DNA of 64,000 nt from positions 4,555,332 to 4,619,331 of the forward strand of contig NZ_CP045997.1 of NCBI RefSeq assembly GCF_010233585.1, read 5' to 3'. Below the pieces are notes generated by a model, which was given only the letters and a program-made list of their open reading frames with translations, searched no databases and was not told the origin of the DNA. Shown here piece by piece: positions 27,406 through 37,451 of this stretch. The stretch is from Spirosoma endbachense. Lineage in GTDB: Bacteria > Bacteroidota > Bacteroidia > Cytophagales > Spirosomataceae. Position numbers and translations under genes: made by a program. Position 1 is the stretch's first letter. Each line of letters begins with the position of its first letter.

Positions 27406-28770
27406 ATGGTTCATTCCGTAAAAGCTACACTCCGTTCCTGGGTTGTCGGACAACGGCACATTGCTCCCCTGGCAGTCTTCCGGATGGTCTTCGGGAGCCT
27501 TATGCTGCTCAGCACGGCCCGGTTTATCCAGAAGGGATGGGTCTATACCTTTTACATAAAGCCTCCGTTTCACTTCACATTTTATGGTTTTTCCGGGATA
27601 AAACCATTGGATTCAGCAGGCATGTATTGCTTATTCGGTCTGCTCCTGATTGCCAGCCTACTCATCACGATCGGACTATTTTACAGGATAGCCATTCTGA
27701 CTTTCTTTCTGTGTTTTACGTATATAGAACTGATTGACAAGACCACTTATCTCAATCATTATTATCTCGTTAGCCTTATTGCTTTTTTGCTGGTGCTGGT
27801 ACCCGCCCATCGGTACTTCTCCATTGATGTGTTACGCCGTCCCGACCGGACCATTACGATCGTTCCCGCCTGGACACTAAACATTTTTAAGCTTCAATTC
27901 GTACTGGTTTATTTTTTCGCCGGACTGTCGAAGCTCAATTATGACTGGCTGCTAGCGGCTTTGCCCCTTAAACTATGGCTACCGGCTAACAGTCATTTGC
28001 CCGTTATTGGCCCAATTTTAGCCCAGGCGTGGGTTGCCTACGCGTTCAGTTGGTTCGGCGCTCTGTTTGATTTGGCAATAGGCTTTCTGCTTCTCATTAA
28101 AAAGACCAGAAAGCCAGCATACGTGCTGGTTGTTGTCTTTCATCTGGCAACCAGCCTGCTCTTTAAAATTGGCATGTTTCCTTATATAATGATCGGCGTA
28201 ACGACCATTTTCTTTTCCGGAAATACGCACCTCAGACTCATTTCTCTTCTCAAATCAGGGTTTAATTCAATCCCAACGCCCAAAGTACCCGCCCGCGTTT
28301 ATCGGAGCAATGCTACTCAGACCAAACTGATCGGGGCTATATTAGTCCTTTATTTCACGATTCAGGTATTGCTTCCCTTTCGCTATTTACTGTATCCGGG
28401 GAAGCTCTACTGGACCGAAGAAGGCTACCGGTTTTCGTGGCGGGTCATGCTGATGGAAAAAGGAGGAACAGTTTTTTTTCATGTAAAAAACCCGGAAACA
28501 GGCCGAACTTCTGAAGTCATTAACGCGCAGTACCTCACCCGCCTACAGGAAGATATGATGGCTACGCAGCCAGATATGATCTTACAGTTTGCTCATTTTC
28601 TGGCTATGACATACCAGAAAAATGGCATAAAACGGCCAATTGTTACCGCAGAAAGCTATGTAACGCTAAACGGAAGCGGCAGTAGACTCTATATCGACAG
28701 TACAATCAACCTGGCAACCGAGCAAGAAACCTTTGGTCATAAAAGGTGGATTCTTCCATTTAGCCAATAA
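27406..28770 (+). CDS. HTTM-domain integral membrane protein
   Basis: 454 aa. Residues 15-280 are a chain of hydrophobic helices matching the HTTM (horizontally transferred transmembrane, vitamin K-dependent gamma-carboxylase-like) domain: PLAVFRMVFGSLMLLS, NHYYLVSLIAFLLVLVPAHRY, KLQFVLVYFFAGLSKLNYDWL and HLATSLLFKIGMFPYIMI. The remaining 160 residues are a soluble periplasmic-like part after one further helix (LIGAILVLYFTIQVLLPFRYLLY). The Lys of AGLSKLNYDWL and the preceding helix are the best-conserved family positions. It is 4 nt from imelysin and 5 nt from the receptor gene, so it is tightly co-expressed. Reaction unknown. Confidence 0.9.
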   Translation: MVHSVKATLRSWVVGQRHIAPLAVFRMVFGSLMLLSTARFIQKGWVYTFYIKPPFHFTFYGFSGIKPLDSAGMYCLFGLLLIASLLITIGLFYRIAILTFFLCFTYIELIDKTTYLNHYYLVSLIAFLLVLVPAHRYFSIDVLRRPDRTITIVPAWTLNIFKLQFVLVYFFAGLSKLNYDWLLAALPLKLWLPANSHLPVIGPILAQAWVAYAFSWFGALFDLAIGFLLLIKKTRKPAYVLVVVFHLATSLLFKIGMFPYIMIGVTTIFFSGNTHLRLISLLKSGFNSIPTPKVPARVYRSNATQTKLIGAILVLYFTIQVLLPFRYLLYPGKLYWTEEGYRFSWRVMLMEKGGTVFFHVKNPETGRTSEVINAQYLTRLQEDMMATQPDMILQFAHFLAMTYQKNGIKRPIVTAESYVTLNGSGSRLYIDSTINLATEQETFGHKRWILPFSQ

Positions 28771-28775
28771 GACAA

Positions 28776-31208
28776 ATGAATAAAAACGTTACACTTCTTT
28801 TCTTATTTCTATTCACTCCCCTTTTGTTCGTAAACGCCCAGACCTTTACGCTGAAAGGTTTGGTAAAAACGCCCCTTGGGGACGGCGTAGCCAATGCAAG
28901 CGTCATTTTAGTTCAGACCCCCTACGCGACCGTCTGTGACTCTGCGGGTAATTTCAGGCTAAAACGAGTCAAATCGGGTGACTACACGCTTGAGGTTTCG
29001 GCCATTGGCTTCAAATCGATAATCCGTTCACTTTCTATTCGTGAAAGTCAATTGATCAATCTGGTTCTTGAGGAATCGGTCCAGCAGCTGAGCGATGTCA
29101 ACGTGCGGGCCGAAAAAGGAAAAACATTCGGTATTACCCGCTTAAAGGCCGTAGAAGGGACAACTATCAATGCCGGTAAAAAAAGTGAGGTGATCATTCT
29201 GGACGATATTACAGCCAATAAGGCGACTAACAATAGCAGGCAGATTTATGCCAAAGTAGCTGGTCTCAATATTTGGGAAAATGATGGTGCTGGCATTCAG
29301 TTAGGCATTGGCGGACGCGGCTTAAACCCGAATCGGGTCACTAACTTTAATACCCGACAAAATGGGTATGACATGAGTGCCGATGCCCTGGGCTACCCAG
29401 AAAGTTATTATTCGCCACCGGCAGAATTAACCAGCCGCATTGAAATACTACGCGGTGCCTCCTCCTTGCAGTATGGAACACAATTCGGAGGGCTCATCAA
29501 TTTTAAATTAAAAGAAGGTCCTTCCAGCAAACCCATTGAAGTCACATCGCGGGAAACGGTAGGCTCGTGGGGTTTTCTAAACGCGACCAACAGCATTGGA
29601 GGCACCGTTAAAAAACTTCAGTATTATACCTTCTTTCAACACAAATCGGGCGATGGGTGGCGGCCCAATGCCAATTTCAATGTCAATACGGCCTACGCGT
29701 CTGCTACCTATACCGTGAATCCCAAACTAGCGCTGACGGTCCAGTATACGTACATGAACTATCTGGCTCATCAGCCTGGCGGACTTACCGATGCTGAGTT
29801 CACGGCCGATCCGCACCAATCCATTCGTGCGCGTAACTGGTTTAAGGTAAACTGGAACCTGGGAGCCATCATGCTGGACTACCAGATCAACGACCACCTG
29901 AAATTTAATTCCCGCGTTTTTGGCTTGTCTGCCAGTCGATTTGCCCTGGGAAATCTGGATTTTATCAACCGGGCCGACCCCGGTACTCCGCGTGACTTGT
30001 ACAAAGACAACTACACGAACTATGGCAACGAAAACCGGTTGTTATACACGTATAAAGCAGGCAATAATCCGCAGAATTTATTGCTGGGTGTCCGGTATTA
30101 CAGAGGCTTCACGAATCGGGCACAAGGGCTTGGCAACCAGGCTTCTTCAGGAACTGCCACTGATTTTACATTCGTCAATTCCGATGATTATGCCTATTCT
30201 AAATACACATTCCCGAACTACAATGTGGCGGTATTCGCGGAAAATATTGTCAGGCTTACCAACAAATTGAGCATTATTCCGGGTATACGATTTGAAAATA
30301 TCATTACGAGAGCCGATGGATTCTATTCGGTCATTAATAAAGATCAGGCAGGAAACATATTTTTTAGCCAACAGATCGAAGAACACAAAAATAACATCCG
30401 GCATTTTCTACTAGGTGGCCTTGGGCTAAGCTATTCCCAGAGCCAGGCCATGCAACTTTATGCCAATATTTCACAGAATTATCGGGCCATCAATTTTAAT
30501 GATATCCGTTCCGTTAACCCGAATATTCAGGTTGATCCTAACCTTCAGGACGAACGGGGTTATTCTGCTGACCTTGGCATACGGGGTAATTTATCGGGTG
30601 TTTTGAATTACGATGTCAGCTTATTTACCATCAATTACGCGAATCGGATCGGTACCGTGCAAAAATCAGATCCCGTCACGTTCAATGTGTATCGGTATCG
30701 AACCAATGTATCGCAATCGCGAAGCCTTGGTCTGGAATCCTTTGCGGAATTAGAACTTCTGCATTTCATCGATAAACAGAATACCGGCACCCGGCTTTCA
30801 GTATTTACGAACCTGGCGCTCATTAACGCTCGATACATTAACAGCGATGAACCGGCTTACCGGAATAAAAAAGTGGAACTGGCTCCGGATGTGATCGTTA
30901 AAACAGGGTTATCGTTTCAGCACAAACGGTTTGCAGCAACCTGCCAGGTAGCTTATACGAGCGAGCAGTTTACTGATGCTACCAACGCAGTCTTTACAGC
31001 CAACGCTATCGATGGATTAATTCCTGCCTATACGGTCATGGACCTTTCGGCGGAATACAAACTCAGCAAGGTTTTTGCCCTCCAAAGTTCAATTAACAAT
31101 CTGTCCAACGCCCGTTATTTCACCCGACGGGCAGACAGTTATCCAGGTCCTGGAATCATTCCTGCCGACGCCCGCAGCTTTTTTCTGACTGTTCAGGTTA
31201 AACTTTAA
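28776..31208 (+). CDS. TonB-dependent receptor (FecA-like) of the imelysin operon
   Basis: 810 aa with a signal peptide (1-21, LFVNAQ). Order: CarboxypepD_reg-like domain (about 25-105, LKGLVKTPLGDGVANASVILVQ), plug (about 115-250, including GRGLNPNRVTNFNTRQNGYD and LRGASSLQYGTQFGGLINFKLK), then a 22-strand barrel ending FFLTVQVKL. There is no STN domain and no SusD partner, so it is a siderophore or iron-chelate type receptor rather than a glycan transporter. Last gene of the operon with DUF4856, imelysin-like and HTTM proteins, so it is the likely outer-membrane gate of the system. Confidence 0.93.
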   Translation: MNKNVTLLFLFLFTPLLFVNAQTFTLKGLVKTPLGDGVANASVILVQTPYATVCDSAGNFRLKRVKSGDYTLEVSAIGFKSIIRSLSIRESQLINLVLEESVQQLSDVNVRAEKGKTFGITRLKAVEGTTINAGKKSEVIILDDITANKATNNSRQIYAKVAGLNIWENDGAGIQLGIGGRGLNPNRVTNFNTRQNGYDMSADALGYPESYYSPPAELTSRIEILRGASSLQYGTQFGGLINFKLKEGPSSKPIEVTSRETVGSWGFLNATNSIGGTVKKLQYYTFFQHKSGDGWRPNANFNVNTAYASATYTVNPKLALTVQYTYMNYLAHQPGGLTDAEFTADPHQSIRARNWFKVNWNLGAIMLDYQINDHLKFNSRVFGLSASRFALGNLDFINRADPGTPRDLYKDNYTNYGNENRLLYTYKAGNNPQNLLLGVRYYRGFTNRAQGLGNQASSGTATDFTFVNSDDYAYSKYTFPNYNVAVFAENIVRLTNKLSIIPGIRFENIITRADGFYSVINKDQAGNIFFSQQIEEHKNNIRHFLLGGLGLSYSQSQAMQLYANISQNYRAINFNDIRSVNPNIQVDPNLQDERGYSADLGIRGNLSGVLNYDVSLFTINYANRIGTVQKSDPVTFNVYRYRTNVSQSRSLGLESFAELELLHFIDKQNTGTRLSVFTNLALINARYINSDEPAYRNKKVELAPDVIVKTGLSFQHKRFAATCQVAYTSEQFTDATNAVFTANAIDGLIPAYTVMDLSAEYKLSKVFALQSSINNLSNARYFTRRADSYPGPGIIPADARSFFLTVQVKL

Positions 31209-31386
31209 CGAGCTATTAACCAGGAGAATACGCCCCTTCTGATTAAATGGCCCCCTTTATGCGCAGTCAGGCTATTGACTCAATCAGGAAAGTAATTTCA
31301 ACTGGTGACGTTACTATTGCGTTTATTAGTGGTATTAATGATGAAAGCACTCACTTTTGAGGTTTCATTCATTAAATCACCTGACC

Positions 31387-31872
31387 ATGCATCGTTTTTT
31401 CACTACATTGATTTGCAGTTTTTTAATTTTTACCACCTTGTCCTGCAGCAAGAAGGGCGCCGATGGGGTTCTGCCAGCGTATTTTGTCAAGGCAAAAATC
31501 AATGGTGTCGACTTTTTCCATGATGCCAGCAATAAAAATCAGATGATGAATTATAGTGAACCGAATGGTTATGTCAATGCTACCTTTAGTCTACATGTCA
31601 GTCCCAATAACGTTGAACAATTTGGCTTTACCTGCCTTGGTTACGAACACCGAAAACCTGAAGTAATGACAATGTTGGGAGGTGGTTATTCAAAAGGAAA
31701 GACCGAAATATATGCCGCGAACAGCGCGGTACAAGCCAATGGCAAGTGTTCTATCACCAAAATAGATGATAAGGTAATTGAAGGAACCTTTTATTTCGAT
31801 GCCTTTAGTGAAAATGGCGTAGGAACTACGAAAATCAGCATTACCGAAGGCCAATTCAGGTTGGAATTCTAA
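31387..31872 (+). CDS. Small lipoprotein, DUF6252-like
   Basis: 161 aa from the ATG at 31387 (MHRFFTTLICSFLIFTTLSC), where signal peptide and lipobox TLSC follow directly; the longer frame starts at 31357. The mature part is a beta-rich fold with VKAKINGVDF near the start and KISITEGQFRLEF at the end, as in Bacteroidota lipoproteins of the DUF6252 kind. Function unknown. It lies 178 nt after the TonB receptor and before a terminator, so probably forms its own unit or an operon tail. Confidence 0.75.
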   Translation: MHRFFTTLICSFLIFTTLSCSKKGADGVLPAYFVKAKINGVDFFHDASNKNQMMNYSEPNGYVNATFSLHVSPNNVEQFGFTCLGYEHRKPEVMTMLGGGYSKGKTEIYAANSAVQANGKCSITKIDDKVIEGTFYFDAFSENGVGTTKISITEGQFRLEF

Positions 31873-31930
31873 TCGTTCTTACTGGCGAGGCATCAAAAGT
31901 CAGGGTGCTTTTTCTGCTCAGTTTCGAGTC

Positions 31931-31971
31931 AAAAGCTCCCTGTGCTATTCGTCCAAAGGGGGGCTTTTAAT
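31931..31971 (+). terminator. Rho-independent terminator
   Basis: Ten-bp arms (31931-31940 and 31959-31968) with one G-U pair, rich in A/T outside and G/C inside, followed by AATTTA. It lies 58 nt past the lipoprotein stop and separates the iron-type operon region from locus 2. Confidence 0.75.
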
Positions 31972-32090
31972 TTATAGTCATCCATCAAAAAGAAATCACC
32001 AACCGTTTGTAAATAGGGCTCGTTTTGAATTATTCCGCCAAATAATGTTGCTTTGTAGCTGATACACGTTCAGCACAACTTCTAAATAAC

Positions 32091-32690
32091 TTGGCCAAGG
32101 CATCCACCCCAATTTCAGATGACGAGGCCTTATGGAAAACCTTTACAGAAGGTGATGAAACGGCATTTGAGCAACTCTTCAAACGATATTACTCCATTCT
32201 GTTTCAGTACGGCCGAAAGTTTTCACTCGATACCGAGTTTGTTAAAGATGCGATTCAGGAATTATTTACGGAGCTCTGGCAACGCCGGACTTTTCTGAGC
32301 CATACCCCATCGGTCCGAAATTACCTGTACAAATCGCTGCGCCGGAAAATGCTCAGACTCTCGACTAATCATCCTGAAAATCATGAACTTACCGACGAAG
32401 TAAATCAGTTTGCCGTCACTCTCTCTCCTGAACAGATTTTGCTGGACGATGAATTTTCTGATCTCCAGCGCCAGCAGATGACGCACTGGCTTTCTTATCT
32501 GACACCCCGCCAGCGAGAAGCTATCTATCTTCGGTTTTACCACGATATGGACTATGACGAGATAGCCTCCGTAATGACCGTCAGCAATCATGCAGCCCGT
32601 AATCTGATTTATGAAGCTCTTAAGCTGCTTCGAAGCCGCTTGATATCCATCACTATTGTCCTGATTGCCGCTCTGGGGCTCGACTTATAA
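32091..32690 (+). CDS. ECF RNA polymerase sigma factor with TTG start (locus 2)
   Basis: 199 aa. The frame has no ATG upstream of the conserved DEALWKTFTEGDETAFEQLF block, and it is open only 15 codons further back to a stop, so the TTG at 32091 is the best start. Region 2 (RYYSILFQYGRKFSLDTEFVKDAIQELFTELW, about 28-60) and region 4 (LTPRQREAIYLRFYHDMDYDEIASVMTVS, about 135-170) are both clear. A hydrophobic tail (SITIVLIAALGLDL) ends the protein. It starts locus 2 and should activate the FecR/SusC/SusD genes that follow. Confidence 0.9.
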   Translation: MAKASTPISDDEALWKTFTEGDETAFEQLFKRYYSILFQYGRKFSLDTEFVKDAIQELFTELWQRRTFLSHTPSVRNYLYKSLRRKMLRLSTNHPENHELTDEVNQFAVTLSPEQILLDDEFSDLQRQQMTHWLSYLTPRQREAIYLRFYHDMDYDEIASVMTVSNHAARNLIYEALKLLRSRLISITIVLIAALGLDL

Positions 32691-32829
32691 CTATAATTAT
32701 TAAAGGATATTTAATTGCTTTACAGGCTATTTGTATAATTTTCACTTGTTTATTTAAAATTCTCGCAATCTATTCAGGACAATTTCATGCTCGTTTGTCT
32801 ATTCCTGTTTGACATAGACGCCTTGATGC

Positions 32830-33849
32830 ATGAAGTACGCTGACTACCAGGTTGAAGACTTTCTGACTGATCCCGAATTTGTAGAATGGGTTAAAAATCC
32901 GGAGCCCCAAAGTGATCTGTTTTGGGCATCGTTCCTGCTTGATTATCCCAGCCAGCAAGCCACATTTCAGCAGGCAAAATCGGTACTTCTGGCCCTGCGG
33001 TTTAACGAAGAACCGGTAGCCGATGCTACAGTCAAAGCCGAATGGGAGCGATTCCGCCAGGGAATTACCAAACCCCAGGAATCACCAGATACAACAAAAA
33101 TTATTCCCCTTCGTCCATTCCGTCAGTGGTGGTGGGCAGCGGCAATGGTCGCGGGCTTGCTTGTTAGCATGCTTTGGTGGACAAATCGACCTGCTCCCGA
33201 AATCAGTTACCGGACAACATATGGACAACTACGACGGATTCAGTTGCCCGATGGCTCCGAGCTCACACTCAATGCCAATAGCGAAGTTCGCTTACCGGCC
33301 GACTGGAGCGACCGGCCTACTCGTGAAGTCTGGCTCAAGGGCGAAGGCTTTTTCCATGTCGTCAAACGGAAAGGAAAATCTCAGCCTCGTTTTGTTGTCC
33401 ATACAAACGAGTTGGCGGTAGAAGTACTGGGCACGGCATTTAACGTGCGTAGTCGACGCAAACAGGCCGATGTACTGCTGCAAACGGGCTCGGTTCGGCT
33501 GCAATTAGCAAAGTCCGACACCGTTCGATCGTTGTTGATGCGACCAGGCGACGGCATACACTATCAACTTGCAACTGGGCAGTTGAAACGTCGATTTGTC
33601 AGAGCCGATCAAATGGCAGCCTGGACGAAAGGAGTACTATTACTCGATTATATGACGCTGAGCGATCTGGGGCAGCTAATCGAAGATACCTACGGTCAAA
33701 AGGTGATTATTCGATCACCGACGCTGGCCCGTCGCGTACTAAGTGGCTCTGTGCCAACGAGTAATGAACGTGCCTTGCTCGAAGGTATCGCCGTTACGCT
33801 AAATGTGCCAGTGCACATAGAAAAAGACACCGTCGTATTTGGGAATTGA
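32830..33849 (+). CDS. FecR-family anti-sigma regulator (locus 2)
   Basis: 339 aa. Cytoplasmic N-terminus (YQVEDFLTDPEFVEWVKNP), one membrane helix (about 98-116, WWWAAAMVAGLLVSMLWW), FecR domain (about 125-225, LPDGSELTLNANSEVRLP, KGEGFFHV and VEVLGTAFNVRS) and DUF4974 end (about 260-335, LGQLIEDTYGQKVII). It controls the sigma factor encoded 139 nt upstream in response to the STN domain of the SusC that follows 49 nt downstream. Confidence 0.92.
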   Translation: MKYADYQVEDFLTDPEFVEWVKNPEPQSDLFWASFLLDYPSQQATFQQAKSVLLALRFNEEPVADATVKAEWERFRQGITKPQESPDTTKIIPLRPFRQWWWAAAMVAGLLVSMLWWTNRPAPEISYRTTYGQLRRIQLPDGSELTLNANSEVRLPADWSDRPTREVWLKGEGFFHVVKRKGKSQPRFVVHTNELAVEVLGTAFNVRSRRKQADVLLQTGSVRLQLAKSDTVRSLLMRPGDGIHYQLATGQLKRRFVRADQMAAWTKGVLLLDYMTLSDLGQLIEDTYGQKVIIRSPTLARRVLSGSVPTSNERALLEGIAVTLNVPVHIEKDTVVFGN

Positions 33850-33898
33850 AGCCCAGCCCTACTAAACTCTGAAATCTAACTAAACTCTTTTTTACACC

Positions 33899-36800
33899 AT
33901 GAACATACGATTACTCAGTATGACAGTCTGTTTTATGTGCTGTCTGATTGGAGCAACCGCGCAGGATTTAGCGACAACTAAACGAACAGCGGGCCAACTG
34001 ACAAATACGTATAAACAACCTCAGCATTTGCTAAAAGACGTGCTGACTGATCTCGAAAAACGATTTGGCGTTCATTTCCTGTATGAAGGTACGATCGTGA
34101 ATAACCAGCTGGTACAATACAAAATCAACCAAAAAGACAAGATTGATACCGTACTTAAACGCATCCTTACCAATGGCCTCCAGTATCAGCGGGTAGATGG
34201 AACACTTTATGCCATCTTTCCGGCGGCCGGGTCACCAAAAGCAATTGCACTCCCGGAAAATGACCGCCCCCTTTCCCTGACCAGCACAGCGTTGGCCACG
34301 GATCTTAGCCTCACCGGCCTGGTAACTGACCCGGAAACGAACCAGGGATTACCGGGAGTCAGTATTGTGCTAAAAGGCACAACTACCGGCACGAACACTG
34401 ATGGAAACGGTCGGTATAAGATTACAGTGCCCGACGAGAAGGCCATACTTGTGTTCAGCTATGTGGGCTATCTGCCACAGGAGGTAGTGGTGGGCAATCA
34501 AACGTCAATTAATCTGACCCTGAAATTAGATACCAAGTCGCTGGATGAAGTCGTAGTTGTGGGCTATGGCGAGCAACAAAAAAAATTAATCACCGGGGCA
34601 ACCAGCCAGGTTAAAGGCGCTGATATTCAGAAACGGAATAATACGGGGGTTTTAGATGCGCTGAAAGGTCAGGTATCTGGCCTGAATGTCACAAAAGTTT
34701 CAGCCCAACCAGGCGATGGATTTAAAGTGAGTATTCGTGGCTTGGGCACCATCGGAAACTCAAGCCCGCTATACGTTGTCGACGGAGTGCCGGTTCCCGA
34801 TATCAGTGCCCTAAATCCGTCAGATATCGAATCGCTTGACATATTGAAAGATGCCGCTTCAGCTGCCATTTATGGATCTCGGGCATCTAATGGCGTCATT
34901 CTGATTGCAACCAAAAAGGGGAAAATCGGGAAAGCTTCCATTAGTTATGACGCGTATTATGGTATCCAGAATGTAGCCAAAAAAATGGATTTTCTGGGGG
35001 CGAAAGACTACCTCATGCTGACAGCCGAGTATTATACGAATAACAAAATAGCCGTTCCTAATTTTTCAACCTTAATTCCGGGCTACGCTGGCATTGCGGA
35101 TGGATCATGGAACGGAACAAATTGGCTAGATGCTACCTCGAACAAGAATGCACCTATTCAGAATCATAGCGTGAACATCTCGGGGGGAACCGATCAATCC
35201 ATCTACTCAATGGGGCTATCGCTGAACACAGAAGAAGGTATTGTTGGCAAACCAGCAACCCCAAATTACAACCGATTAACCTTCAGGATGAACTCCGAAT
35301 ATACGTTGATCAAAAAAGGCAATTTAGATATTCTAAAAATTGGTGAAAACTTCAATTATGCCAGTACCGATCGGCGGGTTACGATTGGAGAAGGAGCTGG
35401 TAATGAAACCAGTTTTGCAGCAGTCGTAACGGGAAGCCCGGTTATTCAGTTGTATAATCCCAACCCAACTGTTCAGGGGCCTTACCTGTATTACCCCTAC
35501 AACGTATATGGTAGTCCGACAGGCGTTGCTCCAACGGCGCCCAATCCACTGGCCTGGCTGGATTATGAAAAATCCGGAAGCTTCAGGCGTGGCACCAATC
35601 TGAATGGCAATATTTATTTAACGCTCCAACCCATAAAAGGACTAGTGTTCAGGTCTTCTTTTGGCATTAACTCATACTCGACATCCGATCGAAGTTTTGT
35701 GCCAGCCTATCTGCTTTCAGCGACAACGGCAACTACTTACTTTTTTAATCCAATGGATAGAACCTCACAGGCTATTCAAGTGGGTACGAAATGGATATTT
35801 GACAATACCCTGACGTATAAATTTTCGCTGCCCAATCAACATAATTTAGATTTGATGGTTGGCGGCTCTGCCGAAAAAATTGGTATTGGTGAGACACTCA
35901 GTGGGGATAATGCGAATTCACTCTTCAACAGTTTTGAGTATGCTTACCTGGTCAATAATAAAACCGTTGACCCGGCTTTTACCCATCTGAGTGGTACTCC
36001 CCAGATCATGTCCCGAATCGCATCCGGCTTTGGTCGATTCAGTTACGATTACAAACAGACGTACCTAATGACGGCTGTATTTCGTGCCGATGGCTCATCA
36101 AACTTTGCACCGGGGAAACGGTGGGGCTATTTCCCATCCCTTTCGGTAGGCTGGGTTGTGACAAACGAAGGGTTTGCTGACAAAACAAAAGGGTGGCTCG
36201 ACTTTCTGAAATTCCGTGCCAGCTGGGGGCAGAATGGCAACCAGGCGATCAGTCCATTCCAATATTTATCAACCATTTCCTTTAACGGGGCTCCTTTTTT
36301 CAGGTATAGTGATAAAACAAAATTCGACAATGGAGGCTATCCAAACATATTACCAAACCCCGATGTAAGCTGGGAAACCTCTATCCAGACCGACATTGGC
36401 CTCGATGCCCGTTTTCTCCGCAGCCGACTAGGGCTTACGCTGGATTGGTATAATAAACTGACCAAAGACTGGTTGCTTCAGGCCCCGATACTGGCCTCCG
36501 ACGGTACGGGAGCGCCCTACATCAATGGAGGAGACGTTCAGAATAGAGGGCTCGAAATCGCCTTATCCTGGAATGACCAAATCGGTCAGTTTAATTACGG
36601 GTTATCGGCCAACGTGGCTCACCAGGACAATAAAGTAACCCGAATTGCCAACCCGGAAGGAATTATTCACGGACCGATCGGTGCCTTACACGCCGATCAG
36701 AAGGAAACCTATCGGGCTGAGGTTGGCAAGCCCATCGGTTATTTCTGGGGGCTACAGTCGAATGGGTTATTCCAAAATCCGGACGAGGTACAGAGCTATA

Positions 36801-37414
36801 AAAACTCTGCCGGGAAAGTCATTCAACCCGCTGCTCAACCGGGTGATATGCGGTACGTAGATCGAAATGACGATGGGGTCATTGACCAGTCGGATTACAC
36901 CCAGTTGGGAAACCCCAATCCTAAATTCGTGTTTGGGTTTTCCTTTACCTGTTCTTACAAAGGATTCGATCTGAGTGCCATTACCAATGGCGTTTCGGGC
37001 AATCAGGTGATCTGGAATTATTTCAACAATACCAATCACGGCACCTATAACTGGTCGACGCTGGCGCTGGACAGATGGCATGGCGAAGGCACATCAAACA
37101 CCACGCCCCGAATCAATACGGGTAGTACACAGGACATTACGCTATCGGATCGGTTTGTTTCCGATGCTGGCTTCTGGCGAATGAGTAACCTGACGGTTGG
37201 CTATAATTTTAAAACCCTGTGGAATCGACTACCCATGAAACAGGCCCGGTTTTACGTCTCTGGTCAAAATCTATTTACCCTCACAAAGTACCAGGGCTTC
37301 AACCCTGAAGTGGGTAGCGGAGGGAAAAATGGGGGCAATTGGGCCGGTGGAGTCGATTCGGCCCCTTACCCGCTTGCCCGGACCTTTCTGCTCGGGGTAT
37401 CCATCAAATTGTAA
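33899..37414 (+). CDS. SusC/RagA TonB-dependent transporter with STN domain (locus 2)
   Basis: 1171 aa: signal peptide (1-21), STN domain (about 45-105, LKDVLTDLEKRFGVHFLYEG), CarboxypepD_reg-like domain (about 138-215, LTGLVTDPETNQGLPGVSI), TonB-box-like DEVVVVGYGEQQ, plug (about 235-335, LYVVDGVPVPDIS and AAIYGSRASNGVILIATKKG) and barrel to the C-terminal FLLGVSIKL. Paired with the SusD gene 37 nt downstream. Substrate unknown; the isomerase and MFS genes behind it suggest a sugar or sugar acid. Confidence 0.96.
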   Translation: MNIRLLSMTVCFMCCLIGATAQDLATTKRTAGQLTNTYKQPQHLLKDVLTDLEKRFGVHFLYEGTIVNNQLVQYKINQKDKIDTVLKRILTNGLQYQRVDGTLYAIFPAAGSPKAIALPENDRPLSLTSTALATDLSLTGLVTDPETNQGLPGVSIVLKGTTTGTNTDGNGRYKITVPDEKAILVFSYVGYLPQEVVVGNQTSINLTLKLDTKSLDEVVVVGYGEQQKKLITGATSQVKGADIQKRNNTGVLDALKGQVSGLNVTKVSAQPGDGFKVSIRGLGTIGNSSPLYVVDGVPVPDISALNPSDIESLDILKDAASAAIYGSRASNGVILIATKKGKIGKASISYDAYYGIQNVAKKMDFLGAKDYLMLTAEYYTNNKIAVPNFSTLIPGYAGIADGSWNGTNWLDATSNKNAPIQNHSVNISGGTDQSIYSMGLSLNTEEGIVGKPATPNYNRLTFRMNSEYTLIKKGNLDILKIGENFNYASTDRRVTIGEGAGNETSFAAVVTGSPVIQLYNPNPTVQGPYLYYPYNVYGSPTGVAPTAPNPLAWLDYEKSGSFRRGTNLNGNIYLTLQPIKGLVFRSSFGINSYSTSDRSFVPAYLLSATTATTYFFNPMDRTSQAIQVGTKWIFDNTLTYKFSLPNQHNLDLMVGGSAEKIGIGETLSGDNANSLFNSFEYAYLVNNKTVDPAFTHLSGTPQIMSRIASGFGRFSYDYKQTYLMTAVFRADGSSNFAPGKRWGYFPSLSVGWVVTNEGFADKTKGWLDFLKFRASWGQNGNQAISPFQYLSTISFNGAPFFRYSDKTKFDNGGYPNILPNPDVSWETSIQTDIGLDARFLRSRLGLTLDWYNKLTKDWLLQAPILASDGTGAPYINGGDVQNRGLEIALSWNDQIGQFNYGLSANVAHQDNKVTRIANPEGIIHGPIGALHADQKETYRAEVGKPIGYFWGLQSNGLFQNPDEVQSYKNSAGKVIQPAAQPGDMRYVDRNDDGVIDQSDYTQLGNPNPKFVFGFSFTCSYKGFDLSAITNGVSGNQVIWNYFNNTNHGTYNWSTLALDRWHGEGTSNTTPRINTGSTQDITLSDRFVSDAGFWRMSNLTVGYNFKTLWNRLPMKQARFYVSGQNLFTLTKYQGFNPEVGSGGKNGGNWAGGVDSAPYPLARTFLLGVSIKL

Positions 37415-37451
37415 GGCTTTTCAGACCATTAACTTTAAAAGATAGTAACCA

